DNA of 64,000 nucleotides from contig JAEUKI010000013.1 in assembly GCA_016793325.1 (NCBI GenBank), forward strand, positions 1 through 64,000, given 5' to 3'. The translations under genes were made by a program, and so were the position numbers. The notes beneath the pieces are model-generated. The model made no database searches and was not told where the DNA came from. It worked only from the letters and a program-made list of their open reading frames with translations. Origin of the DNA: Myxococcales bacterium. Lineage in GTDB: Bacteria; Myxococcota_A; Polyangia; Polyangiales; Ga0077539. This document shows, in pieces, positions 17,152-26,423 of the stretch (position 1 is the first letter of the stretch; each line of letters starts with the position of its first letter).

Positions 17152-19662
17152 TCACGGCCGCGACTCGTCCGAGAGCCTCACGGGGATCGCCTCGCTGAGC
17201 GCGTACGCTCCGGGCTGCGTCTCGAGCACCGAAGCGAGACCAGCGCGACGCAGCTGCTCGATCGCCTTTCGCAGTCGAAGGGCCGCGGCGCTCTCGAGGA
17301 TTCGTTGCCCCGGCCAACCTCGGCTCACGAGCGTCGCGTGCGAGAGGCCCTTTCCGGGGTGTTCGACGCGCTGGATCGCGAGCGCGCGGAGCAAGCGCTG
17401 CGCGGCACGGTGACGCGCGAGAGAGACGCGCGGCGCGCCAGCGAGCGCGAACCACGAGCCGTCGAGGGCGACGACCAAGGCGCCGTCGGAGGGGGCCGCC
17501 GTCGCCTCGCGCGCGATCCATTGATCGACCACCCGCGCCGCGATCCTCAGGTCGATCGACTCGCGCTCTGCGTGCGCCTCGCGTCTCGCGCGCGCCGACG
17601 CCACGAGCCGCTCGGCTCTGCGGTGCTTCGCATGTCGAGCGGCCTCGCGCGCCTCGGCCCACTCGACGACGGACTCGAGCCGCTCGCAGAGGGCCTTGGG
17701 CGTCGCGCCCTCGGTGTCTCGAAGGAGCTCGCGGGCAACCTCGAAGGACTCGCGCGCTCGCTCTGCGAGCCCCTGTCCCGCGAGCGCGACGGCGACGTAC
17801 GCCAGCGCGACCGCGGCCGTCGCTGGGTCGACCGCGCTCAGCGTCTCTCGCGCAGAACGCGCGAGGGCGCACGCGCGATCAGCCGAGCCTCGCTCGAGCG
17901 CGACGACCCCGAGCATGAGCGTCGCCAAGCCCTCGTGTCCGGGGTCGCGCTGCGCGGTCGCGATCGCGATGGCTTGCTCGTAGTAGTCCTCGGCGTCCTC
18001 GAGCCGCGCGTCGCCGTGCGCGATGAGCCCCAAGCAATAGAGGCACGTCGTTTGTCTCCTCGGATCGACGATCGCTCGCGCGGCCGAGAGCGCCTCGTCG
18101 AGCAGCGCTCGAGCGCGCGCTCCGTCGCCGCGTTCGAGCTCGAGGTAGCCTAGAAACGTGGACGCGGTCACGCCGTACGCCACGTCCCCCGAAGCGCGCG
18201 CGTCGTCGAGCCCCTCGCGAAACGCGCGCTCTGCGTCGGGCAATTCGCTCGCCGCCGAGTGCGTCGCGGCGAGGTCGATGCGCGCCCGCCCGCGAGCGCG
18301 AACGTCCCCGAGTCGATCGGCGATCGCCGCTGCGCGAGACAGGTCTTCGATCGCCGCCCGGTGCTGCCCGAGCAAGCGCAGCGCGTTGCCTCGGGCGCGA
18401 ACGAGCTCTGCGTGCAGCGCAGGCTCGACGATCGCGCCAGCGTCGACCGCGGCGAGCAGTCGATCGAGCAGCGCGCGAAACGCCGCCGCGTCGCGGCCCG
18501 TGCGCGAGCGCTGCAACACGAGCGCGCACCGCGCGGCGAGCGCGAGATCCCCCGCGTCCGCGGCCCACTCGGCGGCCGAGAGGATGTTGTCTCGTTCGCG
18601 CTGGAGCCACGCCAGCGCCTCGCTGCTTCGATGGTGCTCGGCGAGCGCCGCGCACCGCTCTCCCTCCGCGGCAAAGTACCGCGCGCATCGCTCTCGCGCG
18701 CCGCGCACCGCGGTCGCGTCCGCGCGCACAAGCGCGTCGACCCGCGTCGCGCGTTGCACGACGAACGCCCTCTCGAGCGATCGATCGCACTTCGAGAGCA
18801 CGCTCTTGTCTCGAAGCTGCTGCAGCGCATCGACGGCGCTCGCTTCGCCGATGACCGCCTCCGCGGCCTCGAGGACAAACGACCCGCGGAGCACCGAGCA
18901 CGCGACGAGCGCGCGACGGGCCGCGTCCGACAGCGACGCCCACTGCTCGTCGAGCGCGGCGCGAACGACGGAGCTCGCCTGCAAGAGCGAGTCGACGCGG
19001 TCTCGGACCTGCGTTGCGTCGAGCGCCGTCGAGCTCGCGGCCACGATCTCGATCGCGAGGGGATTGCCGTCGAGCTGCGCGGCGATCTCGATCCACGCGC
19101 TGATCACCTCGGGCGCTTCGAGCTGCGCGACGCGCGCGAGGCGATCGACGACGAGCTCGGCGCACTCGCTGCGGGCTCCTTCGCGGTCGCTCTCGTACGA
19201 GAGCGGCCCGAGCTCGAACGACGGCGCGACCGCGCTCGGCCACCGCCCGCGCGAGGCCACGACGAGCTGCGCCGAAGGCCAGCGAGACAAGAGCTCGGCG
19301 CACCGGTCGCGGGCGTCCGCGGAGTGTTCCCAATGGTCGATCAGGAGCCACCGCGGCGCATCCCCGGCGATCGATTCGATCGCGCGCTCGAGCGACGATC
19401 CCGCTGACCCGAGGCGCGCGAGGTCGACGAGGATCACGGAGGCCCCGAGGCGCGCTTCGCGTTCGGCGAATTCGCGCAATAGTCTGGATTTTCCCTGGCC
19501 GATTGGGCCGTACACCGAGAGCACGCGCGGGCCTCGATCGAGGGCCTCGCGCATCGCGCTGAGCGCTCGCTCGCGACCGACGAAGCGATCGAGCGGCGCG
19601 GGGCACGGGGGCGCGGTCCTCAACGCGCGTTTCATCGACGATGATCGTACGGCTCTTTGCAT
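17152..19662 (-). CDS. STAND-type NTPase with TPR repeats and C-terminal winged helix (836 aa)
   Basis: Domain order: P-loop NTPase at about 25-330 with Walker A YGPIGQGKSRLL (Gly52-Ser59) and Walker B WLLIDH (about 105-110). A helical TPR array spans about 400-700 (ALRLLGQHRAAIEDLSRA, AEDYYEQAIAIA). The C-terminal ~100 residues resemble an OmpR/AfsR winged helix (VSRGWPGQRILESAAALRLR). This is the layout of AfsR/MalT-like signal-transducing ATPases but with the DNA-binding domain at the C-terminus. The start is uncertain: ATG 19662 or ATG 19635. The lipoprotein gene 30 bases upstream is probably in the same transcript. Confidence 0.75.
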   Translation of the reverse strand: MQRAVRSSSMKRALRTAPPCPAPLDRFVGRERALSAMREALDRGPRVLSVYGPIGQGKSRLLREFAEREARLGASVILVDLARLGSAGSSLERAIESIAGDAPRWLLIDHWEHSADARDRCAELLSRWPSAQLVVASRGRWPSAVAPSFELGPLSYESDREGARSECAELVVDRLARVAQLEAPEVISAWIEIAAQLDGNPLAIEIVAASSTALDATQVRDRVDSLLQASSVVRAALDEQWASLSDAARRALVACSVLRGSFVLEAAEAVIGEASAVDALQQLRDKSVLSKCDRSLERAFVVQRATRVDALVRADATAVRGARERCARYFAAEGERCAALAEHHRSSEALAWLQRERDNILSAAEWAADAGDLALAARCALVLQRSRTGRDAAAFRALLDRLLAAVDAGAIVEPALHAELVRARGNALRLLGQHRAAIEDLSRAAAIADRLGDVRARGRARIDLAATHSAASELPDAERAFREGLDDARASGDVAYGVTASTFLGYLELERGDGARARALLDEALSAARAIVDPRRQTTCLYCLGLIAHGDARLEDAEDYYEQAIAIATAQRDPGHEGLATLMLGVVALERGSADRACALARSARETLSAVDPATAAVALAYVAVALAGQGLAERARESFEVARELLRDTEGATPKALCERLESVVEWAEAREAARHAKHRRAERLVASARARREAHAERESIDLRIAARVVDQWIAREATAAPSDGALVVALDGSWFALAGAPRVSLARHRAAQRLLRALAIQRVEHPGKGLSHATLVSRGWPGQRILESAAALRLRKAIEQLRRAGLASVLETQPGAYALSEAIPVRLSDESRP

Positions 19663-19691
19663 CGACGGGGACGGTCGCTGTGCGCTGTCGC

Positions 19692-20072
19692 CTACTGCGC
19701 GGTGTAGCAGTCGACCGCGAGCGTCGCGCTGTCGTACCCGCAGAACGCGCCGCTCACGAGCTGTCCGCAGTCGAGCAGCCACCAGATGCCCCCAGCGCAG
19801 AACAAGACCTGCGTCTCGCTCGCGCACACGCCGGCGCCCTCGAGCGCGCCGTCGCACGCCACGCCGTTGCTCTCGCTGCCTTGATTCGCCGCAGAGCTCT
19901 GCGCGCCTCGCGCTCGGCTGCCGCTCTGTTGCATGGCCATCGGCTGCCTCGCGCCGCCGCCGCGCTGCGCGGACGCGCCTCCGTCGCTCGAAGTCGGCGC
20001 GGGCCCGCACGCGCTCGCCAACAGAGTGCTCGCCAACAGCCACACGATGCTCGTTCGATTCACGTTGTTCAC
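19692..20072 (-). CDS. Small lipoprotein (126 aa)
   Basis: The signal MNNVNRTSIVWLLASTLLAS precedes a lipobox Cys (LLASAC). A Gly/Ser/Gln/Arg-rich linker (to about residue 65) leads to a compact Cys-containing domain with six cysteines ending in CYTAQ. No family recognised. It is the first gene of a minus-strand pair with the NTPase regulator, so it could be a surface partner of that sensor; that is inference only. Confidence 0.75.
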   Translation of the reverse strand: MNNVNRTSIVWLLASTLLASACGPAPTSSDGGASAQRGGGARQPMAMQQSGSRARGAQSSAANQGSESNGVACDGALEGAGVCASETQVLFCAGGIWWLLDCGQLVSGAFCGYDSATLAVDCYTAQ

Positions 20073-20167
20073 TGCCTTTCACGAGGCGATCGCGAGCGCG
20101 TTCGACGCTGCGCGGCCTGTGAGGCCCGGCTGTAGATCGCGCTGGCGGGCGGCGGTCGTGAAGCCGC

Positions 20168-20187
20168 TGTGAATTGTGTGATTCACA
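20168..20187. other. Inverted repeat upstream of the small lipoprotein gene
   Basis: TGTGAAT-N6-ATTCACA is a perfect 7-bp inverted repeat about 95 bases upstream of the lipoprotein start. The inner part also forms GTGTGA-T-TCACAC. It could be an operator or the 3' hairpin of fni transcripts. The spacing does not match the CRP consensus, where the spacer is six bases between TGTGA and TCACA. Confidence 0.35.
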
Positions 20188-20239
20188 CGACGGGGCGCTG
20201 CGTTGGCGCGTCTCGTTCATCCCCCGTTGCGCGCAGCGC

Positions 20240-21292
20240 TCAGCCCGCGAGCAGCTCGCGCCACTCGCGCAGCTCGCCGACGATCATGCGCGGCGCGTGG
20301 CGAAGGTCGCTCAACGTGCGAGACCCCGTGAGCAGCATGATCGCGCGAAGCTCTCGTTCGACGTCGTCGAAGAAGCGCTCGACGCCCTCGCGGCCTCCGG
20401 TCTTGAGCGCTTGGAGGGCGGGGCGCGCGATGCCCGCCGCGCTCGCTCCGAGGGCCACCGCGCGCGCGACGTCGCCGCCGGTCTTCACACCGCCGGTCGC
20501 GATGATGCTCTCGAAGCCCGCGTGCGCGCAGGCCATCACGCTCGCCGCGGTGGGGACGCCCCAATCCCAGAGCGTCTCGCCGAGGCGCCGCGCTTCGTCT
20601 TTGGCGCGCAGCGTCTCGACGCCGACCCACGACGTCCCGCCAGCGCCGGAGGTGTCCACGTAGCGAACGCCCGCGGCGCGGAGCTTGGCGGCCGCGCGAT
20701 GCGAGATCCCGTTGCCCGTCTCTTTGGCGATCACCGGAACCCCGAGCTCGGCGACGAGCTTCGTGAACAGCGGAATCCCTCCGCGAAAGTCCTTGTCGCC
20801 CTCGGGCTGCACGATCTCCATCGCGGGGTTCAAGTGCACGCAGAGCGCGTCCGCGCCGATCGCGTCGACCAGCGCGCGCAGCTGCGCGAGCGGCATCTCC
20901 CTCGCTTGAACGAGCCCCACGTTGCCGAGCACGAGCGCCGTCGGCGCCGCGTCGCGCACGCGATAGGTGTACGCGAGGCCGTCGTTCTTGTGCATCGCCC
21001 GCTGCGAGCCGAGCCCGAAGCCGTAGCCGCGCGCCTCGGCCACAGCAGCGAGCGTGCGGTTGAGCTCGGCGGCTTCGTCGGTTCCCCCCGTCATCGCCGC
21101 GATCACGATCGGCGCGCGGAGCTTCTTTCCGAGCAGTTGAATCGATGTGTCGAGCTCGTCGACCGAGAGCTCGGGCAGCGCGTCGTGCACGAGCTTGACG
21201 CACTCGAACAGCGTGGTGACCGAGCGAAAGCCCACGTCCCCGGTGGCGCAGAGTTCGATGTGGTCCCGCTTGCGTTGGGAGATGTCTGCCAT
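20240..21292 (-). CDS. fni: Type 2 isopentenyl-diphosphate delta-isomerase (350 aa)
   Basis: An FMN- and NAD(P)H-dependent enzyme that interconverts IPP and DMAPP in the cytosol. The start MADISQRKRDHIELC has the conserved R-K-x-x-H-I/L segment of the family. Further on are IAAMTGGT, VHLNPAMEIVQPEGD, IAKETGNGIS and the FMN-phosphate loop IATGGVKTGGDVARA. Length 350 aa is normal. ATG 21292 is preferred; a longer frame to 21445 has no family-like extension. It is divergent from the polyprenyl synthase, separated by 294 bases that probably hold both promoters. Confidence 0.92.
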   Translation of the reverse strand: MADISQRKRDHIELCATGDVGFRSVTTLFECVKLVHDALPELSVDELDTSIQLLGKKLRAPIVIAAMTGGTDEAAELNRTLAAVAEARGYGFGLGSQRAMHKNDGLAYTYRVRDAAPTALVLGNVGLVQAREMPLAQLRALVDAIGADALCVHLNPAMEIVQPEGDKDFRGGIPLFTKLVAELGVPVIAKETGNGISHRAAAKLRAAGVRYVDTSGAGGTSWVGVETLRAKDEARRLGETLWDWGVPTAASVMACAHAGFESIIATGGVKTGGDVARAVALGASAAGIARPALQALKTGGREGVERFFDDVERELRAIMLLTGSRTLSDLRHAPRMIVGELREWRELLAG

Positions 21293-21586
21293 GGCGCGGG
21301 TCGTATAGCGGCTCCGCCTTCTGTTGGCTACCCGCGACTCGAGAATCTCGGGAGATTTCCAAGGAGATTGCTCGCGGCGCGAACGTCTTCCGTCGGGGCT
21401 TCGCGTTGCGACACGCGCGAAGGCGCCGCTCGGATCGCACAACAAGAGGTGCTTTCGATGGCCGATCGCGCGAGGCGTCGCGAAGATTTTCGTTCGTCAG
21501 TGACAGACGTTCGGTCTGCTGCGAAAAAAGGGGTACCCCCGAGGCACGGATCGGGGCATACGGGCATCACACGGGACGTGCAAGCG

Positions 21587-22633
21587 ATGACGAGCGAGAG
21601 TACGGCGCCAGCGACGGCGTCGCAGTTGGATGTGTTCGAAGACCTGCGTCGACGCGTCGATGCGCGGCTCGAATCAGTGCTGACCGAGTCCGAGTCCGAT
21701 GCTTCGCGTCGGGCGAAGGACGCCGTCGACACCGTCGTTCAGGTACGCGACCTGACGATGCGCGGCGGCAAGCGGCTGCGCCCCGCGATGCTGCTCGCGG
21801 CGGTCGAGTGCGTCGTCGAGTGGAAGACCCTCGCCGCGGCGGTGGTCGACACCTCGTGCGGGATCGAGCTCTTGCAGACGTACCTGCTCATCCACGACGA
21901 CTGGATGGACGGAGACGCCGTGCGACGCGGCGGGCCCACGGTGCACGTCTCGCTCGCCAAGCGCTACAACGACGATCACCTCGGGGCGAGCGCCGCGATT
22001 CTGGCAGGCGATTTCGCGAGCGCGCTCGCGCAAGACATGGCGCTCTCGCCGAGCGTCCCCAAGGCGCGGCTCTTCGACGTGGCCCGCGCGTTCATCACGA
22101 TGCAGCGCGAGGTCGTCCTCGGGCAGACGCTGGACGTGCTCAACTCGTCGGACCTCGAAGCGATCCATGATTTGAAGACCGGCAGCTACACGGTGCGCGG
22201 ACCGATCGCCCTCGGCCACGCGCTCGCCGGCGGAAGCCCCGAGCAATGGAGCGCCCTCGAAGCGTTCGCAAACCCGCTCGGCGTCGCGTTTCAGCTCCGC
22301 GACGACCTCATCGGCGCGTTCGGCGACGAAAAAGAGACGGGAAAGAGCGCGGCGAGCGACCTCCGTCAGGCCAAGATGAGCGCCCCGGTGCGCTGGGCGC
22401 TCGAGCGCTTGCCCGAGGCCAAGAAGTCCGAGCTTCGCTCGGTGCTCGGGACCGATCAGTACGTCCGCGCGCAAGAGCTGTTGATCGAGTCGGGCGCGCC
22501 CGAAGGCGTCGAGCGACGGATCGATGAGCTCGAAGCAAAGGCCCTCGCCGCGCTCGAGTCGCCTGCGCTACGTCGCGAAGGAGCGCGCTTGCTCGCGCGC
22601 CTCGCGGCGCTCATGTGCAAGCGCAAGAAGTGA
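21587..22633 (+). CDS. Polyprenyl (farnesyl/geranylgeranyl) diphosphate synthase (348 aa)
   Basis: A trans-isoprenyl diphosphate synthase: GGKRLRPAML (60-69) binds IPP, the first Asp-rich motif is DDWMD (104-108) followed by RRGGPTVH, and the second is DDLIGAFGD (around residue 238). Five residues before the first Asp is a Tyr and four before is a Leu. That arrangement resembles archaeal-type GGPP synthases, so the product is probably C15-C20 but cannot be fixed. ATG 21587 starts MTSESTAP. The mevalonate kinase follows 66 bases later, suggesting a small isoprenoid operon. Confidence 0.88.
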   Translation: MTSESTAPATASQLDVFEDLRRRVDARLESVLTESESDASRRAKDAVDTVVQVRDLTMRGGKRLRPAMLLAAVECVVEWKTLAAAVVDTSCGIELLQTYLLIHDDWMDGDAVRRGGPTVHVSLAKRYNDDHLGASAAILAGDFASALAQDMALSPSVPKARLFDVARAFITMQREVVLGQTLDVLNSSDLEAIHDLKTGSYTVRGPIALGHALAGGSPEQWSALEAFANPLGVAFQLRDDLIGAFGDEKETGKSAASDLRQAKMSAPVRWALERLPEAKKSELRSVLGTDQYVRAQELLIESGAPEGVERRIDELEAKALAALESPALRREGARLLARLAALMCKRKK

Positions 22634-22699
22634 CGGACCTCGCGGGGGAAGCCCATTTTTGTGCGGCGCGGTGATGGTGTATCAACGCGCGCCAAGACG

Positions 22700-23641
22700 A
22701 TGGTCACGCCGGACTCGCAGGGCTCGAACACGCAACACGCGTGCGGAAAGGTGATTCTCCTCGGAGAACACTCGGTCGTGTACGGACAGCCCGCGCTCGC
22801 CGCCGGCCTCGCGCGCGGCGCCGAAGCGACGCTGACGCCCGTCGATCGCGAGCTCGTGCTCGACGTCGACGGCCTCGTGTCCGCGATCACCGTGAACACC
22901 GACAACGACCTCGGCCGCGCGCTCGCCTCGGTGTCGAACGCGCTCGAGTCGATGGGCGGACGCACTCCGCGAGGACATTTGCAGGCAAAATTGCATTTGC
23001 CCGCGGGGGGCGGCGTCGGATCGAGCGCCGCGCTCGGCGTCGCGTGCGCCCGCGCGCTGGCGCTGCAGTCGTTGGGGCGCGCGTTGACCCTCGACGAATC
23101 GATCGAGCTCGGCACCGCGTGGGAACGCGTCTTTCACGGAAATCCCTCGGGCTTGGATCACACGGCAGCGGCCTACGGCGGCGTCGGGATCTTCGTGCGC
23201 GGCCGCGGCTGGACGCGGGTCGCGATGAAGCGTCCGCTCCGCGTGCTCTTCGCGGACACCGGCGAGCGAACGCCCACCAAAGAGACCGTCGGCAACGTCG
23301 CGAAGCTGCGCGAGCGAAAGCCCGAGATGGTCGACAACAGCTGCGAGGCCATCGGCGTGCTCGTTCGCAACGCGGCGCTCGCCGTCCAAGACGCCGATTG
23401 GCGCGCGCTCGGTCAGCTCATGGACCTCAACCAGAACCTCCTCTCGGGCTTGATGGTCTCGACCGAACGAACGGAGCTCCTGTGTCGCGTCGCGCGCGCT
23501 CGCGGCGCGTTCGGCGCGAAGCTCACCGGCGGGGGCGGCGGCGGGTGCGTCATCGCGATCGCGCCCGACGACGCGCAGTCCGCGGTGCTCGACGCGTGGC
23601 GCGGCGAAGGCGCGCGCGTGTTCGACGCCATGATCGAGTGA
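22700..23641 (+). CDS. mvk: Mevalonate kinase, GHMP family (313 aa)
   Basis: A GHMP kinase with N-terminal [21 protein letters not shown]-binding [20 protein letters not shown] and C-terminal [12 protein letters not shown]. The HSVVYG and NPSGLDH signatures point to mevalonate kinase rather than homoserine or galacto-kinase. It phosphorylates mevalonate with ATP in the cytosol. Start: ATG 22700 (MVTPDSQG); an upstream in-frame GTG (22661) would add 13 unconvincing residues. It lies between the prenyl synthase and thymidine kinase. The other mevalonate-pathway enzymes are not in this window. Confidence 0.85.
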   Translation: MVTPDSQGSNTQHACGKVILLGEHSVVYGQPALAAGLARGAEATLTPVDRELVLDVDGLVSAITVNTDNDLGRALASVSNALESMGGRTPRGHLQAKLHLPAGGGVGSSAALGVACARALALQSLGRALTLDESIELGTAWERVFHGNPSGLDHTAAAYGGVGIFVRGRGWTRVAMKRPLRVLFADTGERTPTKETVGNVAKLRERKPEMVDNSCEAIGVLVRNAALAVQDADWRALGQLMDLNQNLLSGLMVSTERTELLCRVARARGAFGAKLTGGGGGGCVIAIAPDDAQSAVLDAWRGEGARVFDAMIE

Positions 23642-23648
23642 CGCGCGA

Positions 23649-23691
23649 GTTCACCGAAAATCGATGTTCGGTGAACCGCATTCTTTCTGCG
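23649..23691. other. Perfect inverted repeat between mvk and tdk
   Basis: GTTCACCGAA-N8-TTCGGTGAAC (23649-23676) is a perfect 10-bp inverted repeat lying directly after the mvk stop. A second smaller hairpin CCGCA-N7-TGCGG follows. It could be a terminator or attenuator between the two genes, or an operator for tdk. There is no run of T, so a simple intrinsic terminator is not clear. Confidence 0.55.
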
Positions 23692-23727
23692 GCGAATCGT
23701 TGCGTCGAGCCTCGGAGGGGCGCGACG

Positions 23728-24330
23728 ATGGCGCTCATGATTCGCAACGAAGGTGGACGCGTCGAGGTCGTGTGCGGCTCGATGTTCAGCGGCAAGACCG
23801 AGGAGCTCATCCGGCGGCTGCGCCGCGCGCTGCTCGGCCGTCAGCGCGTTCAGGCCTTCAAGCCTGCGATCGACACGCGCTATCACGACAGCAAGATCGT
23901 CAGCCACAGCTCGCTCGCGCTCGAAGCCGAGCCCGTCCGCGATCCCGCAGAGATCTTCGCGCGCGTGCGACCGGACACCGAGGTCGTCGGCATCGACGAA
24001 GCGCAGTTCTTCAGCCACGAGCTCGTCGAGGTCGTTCAGCGCCTCGCGGATCGCGGCGTGCGGGTGATCTTGGCGGGCCTCGACCAAGACTACTTGGGTC
24101 GGCCGTTCGAGCCGGTTCCACAGTTGATGGCGATCGCCGAGGACGTGACCAAGTGTCACGCGGTCTGCACTGTGTGCGGCGGGGCCGCGAGCCGCTCGCA
24201 GCGCGTGGTCGATACGAGCCACGCGGCGCGCGTTCAAGTGGGCGCCGCCGAGTCGTACGAAGCGCGTTGCCGTCAGTGCTTCGAAGACCCCGAGTCCGCG
24301 ACGAAGGTCGTCACCCGCGCGGCGGGCTGA
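23728..24330 (+). CDS. tdk: Thymidine kinase, type II (200 aa)
   Basis: It phosphorylates thymidine to dTMP in the salvage pathway. P-loop [11 protein letters not shown] (17-27), Walker-B-like GIDEAQFF, the lasso region [10 protein letters not shown] and two zinc Cys pairs (CTVCGG and CRQC) match family II thymidine kinases. Length 200 aa is typical. ATG 23728 has a strong GGAGGGG site 8 bases upstream. The frame is open upstream through mvk in a different reading, which is a shadow. Confidence 0.92.
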   Translation: MALMIRNEGGRVEVVCGSMFSGKTEELIRRLRRALLGRQRVQAFKPAIDTRYHDSKIVSHSSLALEAEPVRDPAEIFARVRPDTEVVGIDEAQFFSHELVEVVQRLADRGVRVILAGLDQDYLGRPFEPVPQLMAIAEDVTKCHAVCTVCGGAASRSQRVVDTSHAARVQVGAAESYEARCRQCFEDPESATKVVTRAAG

Positions 24331-24342
24331 GCTCGCAGCGCG

Positions 24343-24837
24343 TCACTTCGGCGGCCGAACGCTCGCTCCGAAGAGCTTCTCTCGCGCTTCGGTCGCGAGC
24401 GATCGCATCGGCGGTCCCGGCGTCACCGACCCGAACCACACGCACGCCTCGTCCACCGACGAGAACACCTTCAACAAGAAGGGGACCTTCACCACCAGCG
24501 TGAGCCCGGTCACCACGCCGCGCACCGCGGTCTGGTGAAACACTCCGCCTTCGCCGACGACGGCCACCGCGCGAACGCCTCGAACGCCCTCGCGCATGAG
24601 CTGCGCCATCGCTTGTCGCACGGGCTCGTCGGGCACCGGGCACGCGTCGTCGATCACGACGAGGACCACCGCGTGCTGCGGGTGTCGCGCCACGAGGTCG
24701 CGGAGCATCGAGCAGCCAGTGAGCACCTGCGTCACCGTGACCGCTCCACGCCACCACAGCACCGCGACGCGGTCCGCGGTCGCGATCAAGTGCGTCGAGT
24801 CGTTGGAGACGACTCTCAGCGCGGTGGACGGGATCAT
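24343..24837 (-). CDS. Protein of unknown function (164 aa)
   Basis: A soluble alpha/beta protein starting MIPSTALRVV with no signal peptide. Segments RVAVLWWRGAVTVTQVL and HAVVLVVIDDACPVPDE suggest buried strands, and the fold may be STAS/SpoIIAA-like, but I cannot assign it. It converges on tdk with a 12-base gap and is divergent from eutB (166-base gap), so its promoter region is shared with the ethanolamine operon. A link to eut regulation is possible but unproven. Confidence 0.65.
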   Translation of the reverse strand: MIPSTALRVVSNDSTHLIATADRVAVLWWRGAVTVTQVLTGCSMLRDLVARHPQHAVVLVVIDDACPVPDEPVRQAMAQLMREGVRGVRAVAVVGEGGVFHQTAVRGVVTGLTLVVKVPFLLKVFSSVDEACVWFGSVTPGPPMRSLATEAREKLFGASVRPPK

Positions 24838-25003
24838 GGGCGCGCGTGACTTTGGCACGAGCGCCGCGCGAACGCGATTTCTCGCACGAACACCAGCCCT
24901 TCGATCAAACCGGCAGAAAGCGCCGCGCGGCGTGCGCGCGACAGAACGATGGCGACGCGCGCAAACGCGGGCGTTCGTTGTACGCTCCTGGGCCTCCGTC
25001 GCG

Positions 25004-26410
25004 ATGGCTCGTTCGCTCAGCGCTTGTGTGTTCGGCAGGGTGTTCACGTTCGACTCGGTGAAGGACGTGCTCAACAAGGCTAGCGACCTGCGCTCGGGCG
25101 ACGTCCAAGCGGGCCTCGCCGCGCGCAGCGACCGCGAGCGCGTGGCGGCCAAGCGCGTGCTCTCCGAGTTGACCCTCGAGGACATCTACGAAAACCCGTC
25201 TGTTCCGTACGAAGAAGACGAGCTCACGAGGCTGTTTCAAGACAGCGCGGATCGCTCGTCGCGGCGGAGGCTGGGATCGCTCTCGATCGGCGAGGTGCGC
25301 GAGTGGGTGCTCGATGACAACACCACCGGCGAAGACCTCGCGCGCGTCTCGCCCGGGCTCACGCCAGAGATGATCTCCGCGGTCACGAAGCTCATGTCCA
25401 ACATGGACCTCGTGTGCGCGGCCAAGAAGATCCGCGTGGTGACTCGCTGCAACAACACGCTCGGGCTCGCCGGGCGCATCTCGTCGCGCCTGCAGCCCAA
25501 TCACCCGCGCGACTCGGTCGAGGGAATCCTCTCGGTGATCCTCGAGGGGCTCTCTTACGGCAACGGCGACGCCGTGATCGGAATCAACCCGTCGACCGAG
25601 ACCGTCGAGAGCACCGCCGAGATCCTCTCGCGCACGAGAGCGCTGATCGATCACCTGCAAATTCCCGCGCAAAATTGCGTCTTGTCGCACGTCACGATCC
25701 AGATGCAGGCGATGCAGCGCGGCGCTCCGCTGGACCTCTGCTTCCAGTCCATCGCAGGCAGCGAAGGGGCCAACAAGAATTTCGGCGTCTCGATCGCGCT
25801 GCTCGACGAAGCGCTCGCGATGACGCGCGAGCTCGGGACCGCCCAAGGCCCCAACGTGATGTACTTCGAGACGGGGCAAGGCACCGCGCTCTCGGCCAAC
25901 GCCCACTACGGAACAGACCAGATGACCATGGAGGCCCGCGCGTACGGCTTCGCGCGGAGATACAAGCCCTTCATCGTCAACTCGGTCGTGGGCTTCATCG
26001 GCCCCGAGTACCTGCACGACGCGAAGCAGATCACCCGCGCGGGGCTCGAAGATCACTTCATGGGCAAATGGAGCGGCCTCCCGATGGGCTGCGACGCTTG
26101 TTACACCAACCACGCCGAGTGCGACCAAAACGACCTCGAGAACCTCGAGATCCTCTTGGCGACCGCGGGCGTGACGTACTTGATGGGCATTCCCGCGGGG
26201 GACGACGTGATGCTCAACTACGAGACGACGTCGTTTCACAACAACGCGACGCTCAAGCGCGTGCTCGGGCTGCGCCCGGCGCCCGAGTTCGAAGCGTGGC
26301 TCGAGCGCGTGGGGCTCTGGCGCGACGGGAGACTCACGGACCGCGCCGGGGATCCCTCCGTGTTCTTGCGACGCGAGGCCGTGCGCCACGCCGTCTTCGG
26401 AGAGAGATAG
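25004..26410 (+). CDS. eutB: Ethanolamine ammonia-lyase large subunit EutB (468 aa)
   Basis: The catalytic TIM-barrel subunit of the coenzyme-B12-dependent lyase that splits ethanolamine into acetaldehyde and ammonia. Conserved stretches include VVTRCNNTLGLAGRISSRLQ, LEGLSYGNGDAVIGINP, YFETGQGTALSANAH and CYTNHAECDQND. Length is close to the ~453 aa of enteric EutB. ATG 25004 (MARSLSAC) is supported by family N-termini. It is the first gene of eutB-eutC-eutL-eat; eutC starts 13 bases later. Confidence 0.95.
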   Translation: MARSLSACVFGRVFTFDSVKDVLNKASDLRSGDVQAGLAARSDRERVAAKRVLSELTLEDIYENPSVPYEEDELTRLFQDSADRSSRRRLGSLSIGEVREWVLDDNTTGEDLARVSPGLTPEMISAVTKLMSNMDLVCAAKKIRVVTRCNNTLGLAGRISSRLQPNHPRDSVEGILSVILEGLSYGNGDAVIGINPSTETVESTAEILSRTRALIDHLQIPAQNCVLSHVTIQMQAMQRGAPLDLCFQSIAGSEGANKNFGVSIALLDEALAMTRELGTAQGPNVMYFETGQGTALSANAHYGTDQMTMEARAYGFARRYKPFIVNSVVGFIGPEYLHDAKQITRAGLEDHFMGKWSGLPMGCDACYTNHAECDQNDLENLEILLATAGVTYLMGIPAGDDVMLNYETTSFHNNATLKRVLGLRPAPEFEAWLERVGLWRDGRLTDRAGDPSVFLRREAVRHAVFGER

Positions 26411-26423
26411 AGGTCCGACGCCC

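Noticed and set aside
20168..20187. CRP-like site near the small lipoprotein
   Set aside because: The TGTGA and TCACA halves are 10 bases apart, not 6.
24838..25003. Possible sigma-54 promoter (TTGGCACG near 24850) before eutB
   Set aside because: No GC/TTGC element at the required -12 spacing.
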